Source: Thiobacillus sp. 65-29 (GTDB lineage Bacteria > Pseudomonadota > Gammaproteobacteria > Burkholderiales > Thiobacillaceae). From it: a stretch of DNA of 64,000 nt. This document shows positions 38,745 to 49,707 of the stretch, piece by piece. The position numbers were made by a program, and so were the translations under genes. How positions within the stretch are numbered: position 1 is the first letter of the stretch; the number at the start of each line of letters is the position of its first letter. The notes under the pieces were generated by a model. It was not told the origin of the DNA and did not search any database. It saw only the letters and a list, made by a program, of their open reading frames with translations. The DNA is taken from NCBI GenBank assembly GCA_001899775.1, contig MKWN01000044.1:28086-92085 (forward strand), in the 5' to 3' direction.

Positions 38745-40558
38745 GCGACGGCGGCGCGACGGTCGTTGCCGAAGGGCTGCGCAAGACCTTCGAAGCGCCG
38801 GGCGGTGGCCCTTTGCATGCGGTGGGCGGCTTGTCGCTGACGGTGCGCGCGGGTGAGTTGACGGCCCTGGTCGGCCCGGACGGTGCCGGCAAGACCACCT
38901 TGATGCGCATGATGGCCGGGTTACTCAAGCCCGATGCGGGAACATTGCGCGTGCTGGGCATCGACGTCGCCCACGACCCGCAAACGGTGCAGGACCGCAT
39001 CAGTTACATGCCGCAGCGCTTCGGCCTGTACGAAGACCTGAGCGTGCAGGAAAACCTGGATCTGTATGCCGATCTGCACGGCGTGCCGCAGGAAGTGCGC
39101 CGCGAACGCTTCGCGCGCATGCTGGAAATGACCGACATGGCGCGCTTTACCACACGCCCGGCGGGAAAGCTCTCGGGCGGCATGAAGCAGAAGCTGGGTC
39201 TGGCCTGCACGCTGGTGCGCTCGCCGGATTTGCTGCTACTGGATGAACCCAGCGTGGGCGTCGATCCGCTGTCGCGCCGCGATCTGTGGCAGATCGTGCA
39301 GCAGCTGGTGGATGACGAAAAGCTGAGCGTGATCGTCAGCACCGCCTACATGGACGAGGCCGAGCGCTGCGCCCAGGTGTTCGTGATGCACCACGGCCTG
39401 CTGCTCGCCGACGGCGCTCCCGGCGTGCTGCGCGAACGCGCCCGAGGGTTGACCTATGTGGCCACGCCACCGTCCGGTATGCCCGCCCGCGACTTGCAGG
39501 CGCGTTTGATCGACGCCGACCCGTTGATCGTCGATGCGGTGCCCAAAGGCGGTGCGGTGTGGTTCATCCGCCAGCCCAAGGCGGAAACCCAGGCGCTGGA
39601 CGGACTGCTCGGCGACATCGACTACCAGCCGCGCCCGGAAGAACTCGAAGACGCTTTCATGATGATGCTGCGCCAGCAACAACCCGAGGGCACGGAGTCG
39701 ACTACCCAGGTGTCGGCATCGCCGCCCGAAGCGCCCGCGTCGTCCCCGCAGGTGTCCTCGAATAGTAATGGGGACGGGCCGGTGATCGTGGTGCGTGATC
39801 TGGTGCGCAAATTTGGCGACTTCACCGCCGTCGCCCGCACCTCCTTTGATGTGGCGCGGGGCGAAATCTTCGGCTTGCTCGGCCCCAACGGCGCGGGCAA
39901 GACCACCACCTTCCGCATGCTCTGCGGCCTGCTGCCGGCCAGCAGCGGGCATCTGGAAGTCGCCGGCATGAACCTGCGCACAGCACGCGCCCAGGCGCGT
40001 TCGCGCATCGGCTATGTGTCGCAGAAGTTCGCGCTCTACGGCAACCTGAGCGTGCGCGAAAACCTGGAATTTTTCGGCGGTGCCTACGGGCTGCGCGGCC
40101 AGGCGCTGCGCACGCGGGTGGCGGCCACGCTCGCCCAGTTCGCCCTGGAGCCCACCGCCATCAGCGGCCTGCTGCCCGGCGGTTACAAGCAGCGCCTGGC
40201 CATGGCCACCGGCCTGCTGCACGAGCCCGACATCCTGTTCCTCGATGAGCCGACCAGCGGCATCGACCCGCTGGCGCGGCGCGCCTTCTGGCGCACCATC
40301 ACCGCGCTCGCGCAAGCGGGAGTGACGGTCATCATCACCACGCATTTCATGGAGGAGGCAGAGTACTGCGACCGCATTGCCATCCAGGATGCTGGCAAGG
40401 TGCTGGCGCTGGGCACGCCGCAGGCGGTGCGCGAGCAGGCGGGCCGGGCGGGCCGGGCAGGCCAGGAGGGCGGCGCCGACATGAACAGCGCCTTCATCGC
40501 CATCGTCGAGCACGGCCGCGCCGCCGACCGGGCCAAGAACTCAGAAGGCCGCGCATGA
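38741..40558 (+). CDS. ABC transporter, two fused ATP-binding domains (YbhF-like)
   Basis: Two NBDs: 'GPDGAGKTTLMRMMAG' / '[15 protein letters not shown]' and 'GPNGAGKTTTFRMLCG' / 'GGYKQRLAMATGLLHEPDILFLDEPTSGIDP'. Confidence 0.95.
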   Translation: MSDGGATVVAEGLRKTFEAPGGGPLHAVGGLSLTVRAGELTALVGPDGAGKTTLMRMMAGLLKPDAGTLRVLGIDVAHDPQTVQDRISYMPQRFGLYEDLSVQENLDLYADLHGVPQEVRRERFARMLEMTDMARFTTRPAGKLSGGMKQKLGLACTLVRSPDLLLLDEPSVGVDPLSRRDLWQIVQQLVDDEKLSVIVSTAYMDEAERCAQVFVMHHGLLLADGAPGVLRERARGLTYVATPPSGMPARDLQARLIDADPLIVDAVPKGGAVWFIRQPKAETQALDGLLGDIDYQPRPEELEDAFMMMLRQQQPEGTESTTQVSASPPEAPASSPQVSSNSNGDGPVIVVRDLVRKFGDFTAVARTSFDVARGEIFGLLGPNGAGKTTTFRMLCGLLPASSGHLEVAGMNLRTARAQARSRIGYVSQKFALYGNLSVRENLEFFGGAYGLRGQALRTRVAATLAQFALEPTAISGLLPGGYKQRLAMATGLLHEPDILFLDEPTSGIDPLARRAFWRTITALAQAGVTVIITTHFMEEAEYCDRIAIQDAGKVLALGTPQAVREQAGRAGRAGQEGGADMNSAFIAIVEHGRAADRAKNSEGRA

Positions 40559-41685
40559 GATATCCAGAGTTCATGCGGCGTTTCATCGCCCTGCTGCGCA
40601 AGGAAGTGCGCCAGATGCTGCGCGACAAGAGCAACCTGGCGGTGGGACTGCTGCTGCCGATTGCGCTGATTCTGCTGTTCGGCTACGGCCTGTCCTTCGA
40701 CGTCAAGAACGCCCCGGTCGCGGTGGTGCTGGAAGACAGCGCGCCCGATGCGCGCGACGCCGTCGCCGGTCTGGCGGGCTCAAGCTATCTGTCGCCAGTG
40801 TGGGTCACACAGATGCAGGAGGCAGAGCGCCTGCTGCGCGCAGGCGAGGTGGACGCCATCGTGCGCGTGCCGTTGGACTTCTCGCGCCGGCTGGATGCGG
40901 GCGATGCCCGCATCCAGCTGATCTTGAACGGCGTCAACTCGACCACGGCGCAGACCGTGGAAGGCTACGTCAACAGCGCCATCGCCACCTGGGCGCAAAA
41001 GCAGGCAGACCGCGCCGGCAACAAGCCGCCCGCGCTGGCTCGTGTGGAAGTGGTGCAGCGCATGTGGTTCAACGAAACCGGCAACAGCAGTTGGTATCTG
41101 GTGCCAGGACTGATCGTGCTGGTGCTGACGCTGATCGGTGCCTTCCTCACATCGCTGCTGATCGCACGTGAATGGGAGCGCGGCACGTTGGAGTCGCTGT
41201 TCGTCACGCCGGTGCGGCCGCTGGAACTCATCTTCGCCAAGCTGGTGCCGTATCTGGTGGTCGGTGCCATCGACCTGGTGCTGTGCCTGCTGGCGGCGCG
41301 TTTCCTGTTCGAGGTGCCGCTGCGCGGCTCCCTCACGATCCTGTTCCTGGCCTCGATGCTGTACCTGCTGGTCTCGCTGCTGCTGGGCCTGTTCATTTCT
41401 GGCAAGACGCGCAACCAGTTTGACGCCAGTCAACTGGCCATGCTGGTGAGCTTCATGCCGGCCATGATGCTCTCCGGCTTCGTGTTCGACCTGCGCAATG
41501 TGCCGCTGGTGATCCAGGGCGTGGCGCAACTGCTGCCCGCCACGCATTTCATGGGCCTGATCAAGACGTTGTTTTTGGCGGGCGACCATGGGCCGACCAT
41601 CCTGCGCAGCGTCGCCATCCTTTCCCTCTACGCCGTGGTGCTGGTGTTCGCCACACAGCGCACGCTGAAGAAGTCACTGGACTGA
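40555..41685 (+). CDS. ABC-2 type transporter permease (YbhS-like)
   Basis: 'FIALLRKEVRQMLRDKSNLAVGLLLPIALILLFGYGLSFDV' and C-terminal TM block 'FMPAMMLSGFVFDLRNVP'. Confidence 0.93.
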   Translation: MRYPEFMRRFIALLRKEVRQMLRDKSNLAVGLLLPIALILLFGYGLSFDVKNAPVAVVLEDSAPDARDAVAGLAGSSYLSPVWVTQMQEAERLLRAGEVDAIVRVPLDFSRRLDAGDARIQLILNGVNSTTAQTVEGYVNSAIATWAQKQADRAGNKPPALARVEVVQRMWFNETGNSSWYLVPGLIVLVLTLIGAFLTSLLIAREWERGTLESLFVTPVRPLELIFAKLVPYLVVGAIDLVLCLLAARFLFEVPLRGSLTILFLASMLYLLVSLLLGLFISGKTRNQFDASQLAMLVSFMPAMMLSGFVFDLRNVPLVIQGVAQLLPATHFMGLIKTLFLAGDHGPTILRSVAILSLYAVVLVFATQRTLKKSLD

Positions 41686-41690
41686 CACCC

Positions 41691-42818
41691 ATGGCTTCCT
41701 TCATTGCCACACTCTCCCAGATCATCGCCTTGGTGCGAAAAGAGCTCCTTGCGCTCATCAAGGAGCCTGCCAGCCGGGCACTGCTGATTGCGCCCGCCTT
41801 CCTGCAGGCGCTGCTGTACGGCTACGGCGCCACCTACGACCTCACGCACGTGCCGTATGCCGTGCTGGATCAAAGCCGCAGTGCGGCGTCGACCGAACTG
41901 CTGGCACGGCTGGACGGCACCGGCGTGTTCGTGCGTGCGGCCACGCTCACCTCGCCCAAGCAGATTGCCGATATGGTCGATGCAGAAAAGGCTTTGCTGG
42001 TGCTCAGCATCCCGCGGGACTTCGAGACGCGGCTGGGTTCGGGCCAGCCCGCGCCCCTGCAGCTCATTCTGGACGGGCGCAATTCCTCGACGGCGGGGGC
42101 GGCCGCCAGCCATGTCGGCGCCATCGTGGTCGCCTACAACGCCTCATTGGGCGCCAAGCGTGGTGAAGGTGCCCCAGGGATTCGCGTAGAACGGCGCGCC
42201 TGGTTCAACCCCAACCTGGAATCCCGCTGGAACATGATGCCGGGGTTGATTGCCGCGCTGAGCATGTTGCAGACCCTGCTGCTGGCGGCGCTGTCGGTGG
42301 CGCGTGAGCGCGAGCAAGGCACCTTCGACCAGTTGCTGGTGACGCCGCTGACCCCGATGCAGATCCTGATCGGCAAGGCGCTGCCCTCCATCCTGATCGG
42401 ACTGCTGCAGTCCACCATCATCTTTCTGATCATCCGATTCTGGTTCGAGATTCCGATGCAGGGCTCGGTGGGACTGCTCTACTTCGGGCTGATCGTTTTC
42501 ACCGTCGCGTCCGTGGGCGTGGGCCTGTCGATATCCGCCCTGTCTCTGAACATGCAACAGGCGATGCTCTACAGCTTCCTGCTGATCATGCCGCTGATGC
42601 TGCTCTCCGGCCTGTTCACGCCGGTGCGCAACATGCCAGAGGTGCTGCAGCTTGCCACCTACGCCAATCCGTTGCGCTTTGGCATGGACATCGTGCGCCG
42701 CGTCTATCTCGAAGGCGCGGGCCTCATCGACATCTGGCACCAATTCATCCCCTTGCTGGTGCTGGCCGCCACCACGCTGCCGCTGGCGGCCTGGCTGTTC
42801 CGCAACCGGCTTTCCTGA
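41691..42818 (+). CDS. ABC-2 type transporter permease (YbhR-like)
   Basis: 'IALVRKELLALIKEPASRALLIAPAFLQALLYGYGATYDL', 'LMLLSGLFTPVRNMPEVLQLATYANPLRF'. Confidence 0.93.
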   Translation: MASFIATLSQIIALVRKELLALIKEPASRALLIAPAFLQALLYGYGATYDLTHVPYAVLDQSRSAASTELLARLDGTGVFVRAATLTSPKQIADMVDAEKALLVLSIPRDFETRLGSGQPAPLQLILDGRNSSTAGAAASHVGAIVVAYNASLGAKRGEGAPGIRVERRAWFNPNLESRWNMMPGLIAALSMLQTLLLAALSVAREREQGTFDQLLVTPLTPMQILIGKALPSILIGLLQSTIIFLIIRFWFEIPMQGSVGLLYFGLIVFTVASVGVGLSISALSLNMQQAMLYSFLLIMPLMLLSGLFTPVRNMPEVLQLATYANPLRFGMDIVRRVYLEGAGLIDIWHQFIPLLVLAATTLPLAAWLFRNRLS

Positions 42819-42820
42819 CC

Positions 42821-44326
42821 GTGGATATTCCTATGTTTGATCGACAACACGCTCATCTTCACCAGCGGTACTTTGGCTTCGCGGCCTGCGCGCTGGCAAT
42901 GGCTCTGACCGGCTGCGCCGCCGTTGGTCCGAATTTCGTCAAGCCGACGCCCGCTGCGCCCAACGACTGGATGAGCTGGCGCAGCGGCGACGCTTCGCTG
43001 CGCATCCCGAGCGAAGCCGCTCAGGCATTGCCGGCCCAGTGGTGGCTGGCATTCAACGACGCAACCCTCGATGCATTGCAGCAGCGTGCTTTCGATGCCA
43101 GCCCTGACCTGCAAACGGCCGCGCTGCGCTTCGCCCAGGCACGCGCGCAACGCAGTACGGTGGCCGCGCAGCGCGGGCCGGAAGTCAACGCGGGCGGGAG
43201 TGCCACCCGCCAGCGCCAGAGCGAAAGCGGTGCCAGCACGCGCATGATCGGCATCATGGGGGCCAGCCCGAGCGTGACCGAGCTGCTGGCCGAGCCGTTC
43301 ACGCTGTACCAGGCCGGTTTCGACGCTTCATGGGAGCTGGATTTGTGGGGCCGCGTGCGCCGCTCCGTCGAAGCCGCCGACGCCGATGTCGGCCAGCAGG
43401 CTGCGCTGCTTGGCCTGGCCCGCCTCAGCCTGGCCAGCGATGTGGCGCGCAACTACTTCGAGCTGCGCACCGCTCAGCGGCAGATACGATTGATGCGTGA
43501 GGACATCGCCGCGCTGGAAGATCGCGCCGGGCTGCTGCAGGCGCGTGTCGAGGGCGGCGTGCTCGATCACACCGACCTGCAACGCCAGCGCGCCGAACTG
43601 GCCGCGCTGAAGGCGCAACTGCCGCCCCTGCTGGCGCAAGAAGCCGCCAGCGCCAACCAGATCGCCCTGCTGCTGGGCGAACGCCCCGGTGCGCTGCAGG
43701 CCGAACTGGCGCCGCGCGACGCCGACGCCAGGACTGCGCTGCCCGACCTTGCCCTCGGCCTGCCATCGGAAGTGGCGCTGCGCCGCCCCGACATCCGCGC
43801 TGCTGAGGCGCGCCTGCACAGCGCCACCGCCAACATCGGCATTGCCAAGGCCAATCTGTATCCCAGCATCCGGCTGGGTGCGAAGTTCGGGTTCGAGTCC
43901 TACCTCTCCGGCGAATTCTCCGACTGGGGCAGCCGCGCCTGGTCGGTCGGCCCCAGCCTCAACCTGCCGATCTTCGACCACGGCCGGCGCACAGCCACCG
44001 TGCAACTGCGCGAGCTGCAACAACAGGAAGCGGCGGTGAATTACCAGAAAACCGTGCTGAAAGCCTGGCAGGAGATCGACGATGCTCTGGCTGCCTACAG
44101 CGCCGAACAGCAGCAGGCGCAGGAACTCAAAGCTCGCAGCGACGCGGCCAGCGATGCCTACCAGCTTGTACAAGCACGCTACGACGGCGGCGCCATCGAC
44201 TACACTGCCGTGCTCGACAGCCAGCGCAGCTATCTGCAGGCCCGTCGAGATCTGGCCGCCAACCAGGGCAGGCTGGCAGCGCGCTTCATCACATTGAACA
44301 AGGCATTGGGAAATGGACCTATGTGA
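42821..44326 (+). CDS. NodT-family outer membrane efflux lipoprotein
   Basis: Lipobox 'MALTGCAAVGPNFVKP', 'WWLAFNDATLDAL', 'SWELDLWGRVRRSVEAA' OMF motifs. Confidence 0.93.
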   Translation: MDIPMFDRQHAHLHQRYFGFAACALAMALTGCAAVGPNFVKPTPAAPNDWMSWRSGDASLRIPSEAAQALPAQWWLAFNDATLDALQQRAFDASPDLQTAALRFAQARAQRSTVAAQRGPEVNAGGSATRQRQSESGASTRMIGIMGASPSVTELLAEPFTLYQAGFDASWELDLWGRVRRSVEAADADVGQQAALLGLARLSLASDVARNYFELRTAQRQIRLMREDIAALEDRAGLLQARVEGGVLDHTDLQRQRAELAALKAQLPPLLAQEAASANQIALLLGERPGALQAELAPRDADARTALPDLALGLPSEVALRRPDIRAAEARLHSATANIGIAKANLYPSIRLGAKFGFESYLSGEFSDWGSRAWSVGPSLNLPIFDHGRRTATVQLRELQQQEAAVNYQKTVLKAWQEIDDALAAYSAEQQQAQELKARSDAASDAYQLVQARYDGGAIDYTAVLDSQRSYLQARRDLAANQGRLAARFITLNKALGNGPM

Positions 44327-44411
44327 CCCGCTCGCGGCGCATCCGCGATCTCCCTCTACCAACTCAGAACAGCTGACCTTTCATGGCGTGCGCAGACTGA
44401 ATCGGACTCCC

Positions 44412-45881
44412 ATGCCCCACCATTCCTTCCGACTGGCCGCTTGCGCGGCCGCCATGCTGATAGCGGGCTGTGCGTCGATGGCGCCGCCGCACGAGCGCCC
44501 GGCCGTGGATTTTCCCGCGGCCTATGCCCACGACACGCCGCCCGATGCGCGAGTCCCGTCCACCACCGCTGCTCTCGACTGGCGTGGCTATTTCACCGAC
44601 CCGGCGCTGACGCGGCTCATTGAGCAGGCGCTCACGAACAACCCGGATATGCGCACGGCCGTGCTGCGGGTGCAGGAGGCGCAAGCCGCTTATGGGGTGC
44701 AGCGCAGCGCCCGATTGCCCACTGTCGGCGTGGGCCTGGACGCTACTCGGGCACGCACACCCGCCGACTTGAGCCTGAGCGGCAACGCAGCCACGGGCAG
44801 CCAATACCAGGCCGGGCTGGGCATCAGCAGTTGGGAGATCGATTTCTGGGGCCGCATCGCCAGCCTCAACGAAGCGGCGCTGCAGAGCTTCCTGGCCACC
44901 GATGCCGCCCGTCGCGCGGTGTCCGTCGCACTCGTGGCCCAGGTGGCCAATGCCTACCTGGGCTTGCGCGAACTGGACGAGCGCCTGCGCCTGGCCCAGG
45001 CCAGCGAAGCCAGCCAGCGCGAGTCGCTGCGCATCTTCACGCGGCGCCTGGAGGTTGGCTCGGCCCCGCGCCTGGAGCTGACGCAGGTGGAGACGCTGCT
45101 GACCCAGGCCGAATCGCTGGTGGTGCAGGTGAAGCAGTAGCGCGCAGCACAAAGCCTGGCCCTGGGGGTTTTGCTCGGTGATCCGTCGGGCACGCCTGTC
45201 GTGCCGGATGGGAGCGCGCCCTTCGACATGAATCTGCTCGCCCCTTTGGCTCCCGGTCTGCCTTCCGACCTGCTGAACAACCGGCCCGACGTGGTGGCGG
45301 CAGAACACCAATTGCGAGGGGCCAACGCCAACATCGGCGCGGCGCGCGCCGCGTTTTTTCCGCGCATCAGCCTGACCGCCTTCGGCGGCTCGGCCAGCGC
45401 TGAACTGGATCGCCTGTTCAGGGGCGCCAACCGCGCCTGGAGTTTCGCGCCGAGCCTGTCGCTGCCCATTTTTGACGGCGGACGCAATCGCGCGAACCTC
45501 GACCTGGCCGAGGTGCGCAAGCACCTTGCCGTGGTGCAGTACGAGCAGACCGTGCAGAACGCGTTCCGCGACGTGGCCGACGCGCTGTCGGCCCAGCACT
45601 GGCTGCAGCAGGTCGGGGTGCAGGAGCGCGCCCTGGCCGCGCAAAGGGAGCGTGCGCGCCTGTCGCGCCTGAGCTACGACAACGGCGCGTCGAGCTTCCT
45701 CGACGTGCTCGACGCCGAGCGCAACCTGATCTCCGCCGGACAGCAACTGGTGCAGACGCGACGCGCCCTGCTGTCCAGCCGCGTCGCGCTTTACACCGCG
45801 CTGGGCGAGGGATCGCAACACGTGGGTGATGCCCCGCTGCTGCCTTCGCCGTCCGTTCCATCCACTTCCACCGCCCGGTGA
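44412..45881 (+). pseudogene. NodT-family outer membrane efflux lipoprotein interrupted by single in-frame TAG at 45138-45140
   Basis: 490 codons in one frame, 'LIAGCASMAPPHERP' lipobox, '...SWEIDFWGRIASLNEAAL...LVVQVKQ*RAAQSLALGVLLGDPSG...LLNNRPDVVAAEHQLRGANANIGAARAAFFPRISLTA'; homology continues across the stop. Confidence 0.9.
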
Positions 45882-46963
45882 ACACCATGGCCATTTCGCT
45901 CAAGAACAAACTGATTCCTGTCGTCGTCGCCGCCGCCGTGCTGGCCCTGGCCGGCTGGTACGCCTGGAAGTGGTTCTCCGCTGGCGGTGAGAACGGGGCC
46001 TTCATCGGCAGCAATGGGCGCATCGAAGCCACGGAGGTGGACGTCGCCACGAAAATGGCCGGCCGGGTGGGCGACATCCTGGTCGAGGAAGGTGCCTTCG
46101 TGAAGTCCGGCCAGATTCTCGCGACCATGCAGGTGCAGACGCTGGAGGCGCAACTGCGCGAAGCCAAGGCCCAGCGGCAGCAGGCGGTCAATGGCGTGGC
46201 CAGCGCTCAGGCGCAATTGGCAATGCGCCTGAGCGACAAGACCGCCCTGATCGCACAGGTGCGCCGCGCCGAGGCTGAACTCAACGCGGCCAAGCGCCGG
46301 CTGGCGCGCTCCGAGACGCTGGTCAAGGAAGGGGCTACCTCCACCCAGACCCTGGACGATGATCGTGCCCGCACGGAAAGCGCCGAGGCCTCCGTTGCCG
46401 CTGCCCAGGCGCAGGTGGCGTCGGCCGATTCGTCCATCGCCGCCGCACGCACGCAGATCGTCGGCGCGCAGTCCCAGGTCGAGGCCGTCGATGCCACCCT
46501 GGAGCGCATCCAGGCCGAGATCGACGACAGCCAGCTCAAGGCCCCGCGCGATGGCCGCGTGCAGTTCCGCGTGGCGCAGCCCGGCGAAGTGCTGGGCGCG
46601 GGCGGGCGGGTGCTGAACCTGATCGATCTGTCGGACGTGTACATGACCTTCTTCCTGCCCACCGAGGCCGCGGGTCGGCTCGCGCTCGGTTCGGAGGTGC
46701 GCATCGTGCTGGACGCGGCGCCGGGCTACGTGATCCCAGCCAAGGTCTCGTTCATCGCCAGCACGGCGCAGTTCACGCCGAAGACGGTGGAGACCGCGAG
46801 CGAGCGCGAGAAGCTGATGTTCCGCGTGCGCGCGCGGATCGACCGCGAACTGCTGCGCGAGCACCTGGAGCATGTCAAGACCGGCCTGCCGGGCGAGGCC
46901 TGGGTGCGTCTTGATCCTAAACAGGAATGGCCGGCCCGGCTGGCGTTGAAGGCGCCGCAATGA
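45878..46963 (+). CDS. HlyD family secretion adaptor (YhiI-like)
   Basis: N-terminal TM, '[38 protein letters not shown]', beta-barrel and hairpin; GTG start. Confidence 0.92.
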   Translation: MNTMAISLKNKLIPVVVAAAVLALAGWYAWKWFSAGGENGAFIGSNGRIEATEVDVATKMAGRVGDILVEEGAFVKSGQILATMQVQTLEAQLREAKAQRQQAVNGVASAQAQLAMRLSDKTALIAQVRRAEAELNAAKRRLARSETLVKEGATSTQTLDDDRARTESAEASVAAAQAQVASADSSIAAARTQIVGAQSQVEAVDATLERIQAEIDDSQLKAPRDGRVQFRVAQPGEVLGAGGRVLNLIDLSDVYMTFFLPTEAAGRLALGSEVRIVLDAAPGYVIPAKVSFIASTAQFTPKTVETASEREKLMFRVRARIDRELLREHLEHVKTGLPGEAWVRLDPKQEWPARLALKAPQ

Positions 46964-49704
46964 CGCAGGTCTCCCTGGAGCCCGAAGTCGCGCGCCTGGA
47001 GCAGGTGCGGCTGCACTACGGCAAGGTGCAGGCCCTGGCCGGCATCACGCTGGGGGTGCCATCGGGCGGCATGGTCGGCCTGATCGGGCCGGACGGCGTG
47101 GGCAAGTCCAGCCTGCTGTCGCTGATGGCCGGGGCACGCGCCGTACAGCAAGGCCGCGTGCAAGTGCTGGGCGGCGACATGTCCAGCAAGCGCCATCGCG
47201 ACGCTGTTTGTCCGCGCATCGCCTACATGCCGCAGGGCCTGGGCAAGAACCTGTACCCGACGCTCTCGGTGGAGGAAAACCTGCAGTTCTTCGCGCGCCT
47301 GTTCGGTCACGGCGCCGCCGAGCGGCGCCGACGCATCGATGACCTCACCAACGCCACGGGCTTGCGCAAGTTCCTCAGCCGGCCAGTGGGAAAACTCTCC
47401 GGCGGCATGAAGCAGAAGCTGGGCCTGTGCTGCGCGCTGATCCACGACCCGGATCTGCTGATCCTGGACGAGCCGACCACGGGCGTGGACCCGCTGGCGC
47501 GCGCACAGTTCTGGGACCTGATCGCGCGCATCCGCCAGGACCGGCCGGGCATGAGCGTGATCGTTGCCACGGCCTACATGGACGAGGCCCAGCGCTTTGA
47601 TTGGCTGGTGGCCATGGACGACGGGCAGGTGCTCGCGACGGGCATGCCCCATGAGCTGCTGGCGCGTACCGGCAGCGATTCGCTGGAGGCCGCCTTCATT
47701 GCGCTGCTGCCCGAGGACAGGAAGCGCGGCCACGCAGACGTCGTGATCCCCCCGCTGGAGGCGTCGGAGGACGACATCGCCATCGAGGCGCAGGATCTGA
47801 CGATGCGCTTCGGCGATTTCGTCGCGGTGGATCACGTGTCCTTTCGCATCCGTCGCGGCGAGATTTTCGGCTTCCTCGGCTCCAACGGCTGCGGCAAGAG
47901 CACGACCATGAAGATGCTCACGGGGCTGCTCGAAGCGAGCGAGGGCAGAGCCTGGCTGTTCGGCCACGAGGTGAATCCGAAGGACATCGCCACCCGCCGC
48001 CGCGTGGGTTACATGTCCCAGGCCTTCTCGCTCTACGGCGAGTTGACGGTGCGGCAGAACCTGGCGTTGCACGCGCGCCTGTTCCAGGTGCCCGAGGAAG
48101 AGATTCCCGATCGGGTGGCCGAGATGGAGCAGCGTTTCGATCTTGCCGAGGTGCGGGACAGCCTGCCCGAGAGCATGCCGCTTGGCATGCGCCAGCGCCT
48201 GTCGCTGGCCGTGGCGATGGTGCACAAGCCCGAATTGCTGATCCTGGACGAGCCGACCTCGGGCGTGGACCCGGTCGCGCGCGACGGCTTCTGGCGGCTG
48301 CTGGTGGAGCTCTCGCGCCGCGACAAGGTGACGATCTTCATCTCCACCCACTTCATGAACGAGGCCGAACGCTGCGACCGCATGTCGATGATGCACGCGG
48401 GCAAGGTGCTCGACAGCGATGCGCCCGCGAAGCTGGTCGAAAAGCGCGGTGCGCAGACCCTGGAAGAGGCGTTCATCGGCTACCTGATCGAGGCCGATGG
48501 CGGCGCACCGAAGGCCGAGGCGCCCGTTGCCGCGGTGCCGGGCCGGCAAGAGGCTGCACCAACGCACCGACGACGCAGTCGCTTCAGCCTGCAGCGCCTG
48601 ATCAGCTATTTATGGCGCGAGTCGCTGGAGCTGCAGCGCGATCCGGTGCGCGCCACGTTGGCATTGGCCGGTTCGTTGATCCTGATGCTCGTGATGGGCT
48701 TCGGCATCAGCATGGACGTGAACGACCTGAGCTATGCCGTGTTGGATCGCGATCAGTCCTCGCTGAGCGAGAGCTACAAGCTGAGCCTTTCCGGCTCGCG
48801 CTACTTCGTGGAGCGGGCGCCGATCACCGACTACGCGGACATGGATCGCCGCCTGGCCAGCGGCGAGCTGAGTCTGGCGCTGGAGATCCCGCCGGGTTTC
48901 GGCCGTGACGTGCTGCGCGCGCGCGAGGTGGCGATCGGCGCCTGGATCGACGGCGCCATGCCATCCCGGGCCGAAACCGTCATGGGCTACGTGCAGGGCA
49001 TCCACCAGCACTGGCTGACCGAGCAGGCGAGCGCGCGTGGCAACGGCCCGGCGGCCGGGCTGGCCGGCATCGAGACGCGCTTTCGGTACAACCCGGACGT
49101 CAAGAGTGTGCCGGCGATGGTGCCGGCGGTCGTGCCCTTGGTGCTGCTGATGCTGCCGGCCATGCTCACGGCGCTGGCCGTGGTGCGCGAGAAGGAGACC
49201 GGCTCGATCATCAACCTGTACGTCACGCCGGTCACGCGCACCGAGTTTCTGCTGGGCAAGCAACTGCCCTATGTGGCACTGGCCGTGCTGAACTTCCTGC
49301 TCATGACGCTGCTGTCCGTGACCGTCTTCGGGGTTCCGGTCAAGGGCAGCTTCATCACCCTGCTGCTCGCTGCGGTGGTCTTCAGCTTCTGTTCCACCGG
49401 CTTGGGCCTGCTGGCGTCGAGCGTCACCAAAAGCCAGATCGCGGCGATGTTCTTCACCATGATCGGCACGGTCATGCCGGCCATGCAGTTCTCCGGAATG
49501 AACGATCCGGTCTCCTCGCTGCAGGGCGGTGCGCGCGTGCTGGGCCAGATCTACCCGGCCACCCACATGATCGATGTCAGCCGGGGGGTGTTCAACAAGG
49601 CGCTGCACTTCGGCGACCTGGGCGCCTCGCTCATTCCCATGCTGATCGCCGTGCCGCTCATTGTGGGTGCCTCGATCCTGCTGCTGCGCAAGCAGGAGCG
49701 TTGA
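46960..49704 (+). CDS. ABC transporter fusion: two ATP-binding domains plus permease (RbbA/YhiH-like)
   Basis: '[16 protein letters not shown]', '[16 protein letters not shown]', C-terminal ABC-2 membrane domain '[35 protein letters not shown]'. Confidence 0.94.
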   Translation: MTQVSLEPEVARLEQVRLHYGKVQALAGITLGVPSGGMVGLIGPDGVGKSSLLSLMAGARAVQQGRVQVLGGDMSSKRHRDAVCPRIAYMPQGLGKNLYPTLSVEENLQFFARLFGHGAAERRRRIDDLTNATGLRKFLSRPVGKLSGGMKQKLGLCCALIHDPDLLILDEPTTGVDPLARAQFWDLIARIRQDRPGMSVIVATAYMDEAQRFDWLVAMDDGQVLATGMPHELLARTGSDSLEAAFIALLPEDRKRGHADVVIPPLEASEDDIAIEAQDLTMRFGDFVAVDHVSFRIRRGEIFGFLGSNGCGKSTTMKMLTGLLEASEGRAWLFGHEVNPKDIATRRRVGYMSQAFSLYGELTVRQNLALHARLFQVPEEEIPDRVAEMEQRFDLAEVRDSLPESMPLGMRQRLSLAVAMVHKPELLILDEPTSGVDPVARDGFWRLLVELSRRDKVTIFISTHFMNEAERCDRMSMMHAGKVLDSDAPAKLVEKRGAQTLEEAFIGYLIEADGGAPKAEAPVAAVPGRQEAAPTHRRRSRFSLQRLISYLWRESLELQRDPVRATLALAGSLILMLVMGFGISMDVNDLSYAVLDRDQSSLSESYKLSLSGSRYFVERAPITDYADMDRRLASGELSLALEIPPGFGRDVLRAREVAIGAWIDGAMPSRAETVMGYVQGIHQHWLTEQASARGNGPAAGLAGIETRFRYNPDVKSVPAMVPAVVPLVLLMLPAMLTALAVVREKETGSIINLYVTPVTRTEFLLGKQLPYVALAVLNFLLMTLLSVTVFGVPVKGSFITLLLAAVVFSFCSTGLGLLASSVTKSQIAAMFFTMIGTVMPAMQFSGMNDPVSSLQGGARVLGQIYPATHMIDVSRGVFNKALHFGDLGASLIPMLIAVPLIVGASILLLRKQER

Positions 49705-49707
49705 GCC

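Noticed and set aside
44313-45140. Two separate OMF genes (44313-45140 and 45171-45881)
   Set aside because: Both ORFs are in the same frame (separation divisible by 3) and belong to one gene split by a single TAG
46726-48567. 613-aa minus-strand ORF opposite RbbA-like gene
   Set aside because: Shadow ORF in GC-rich coding DNA
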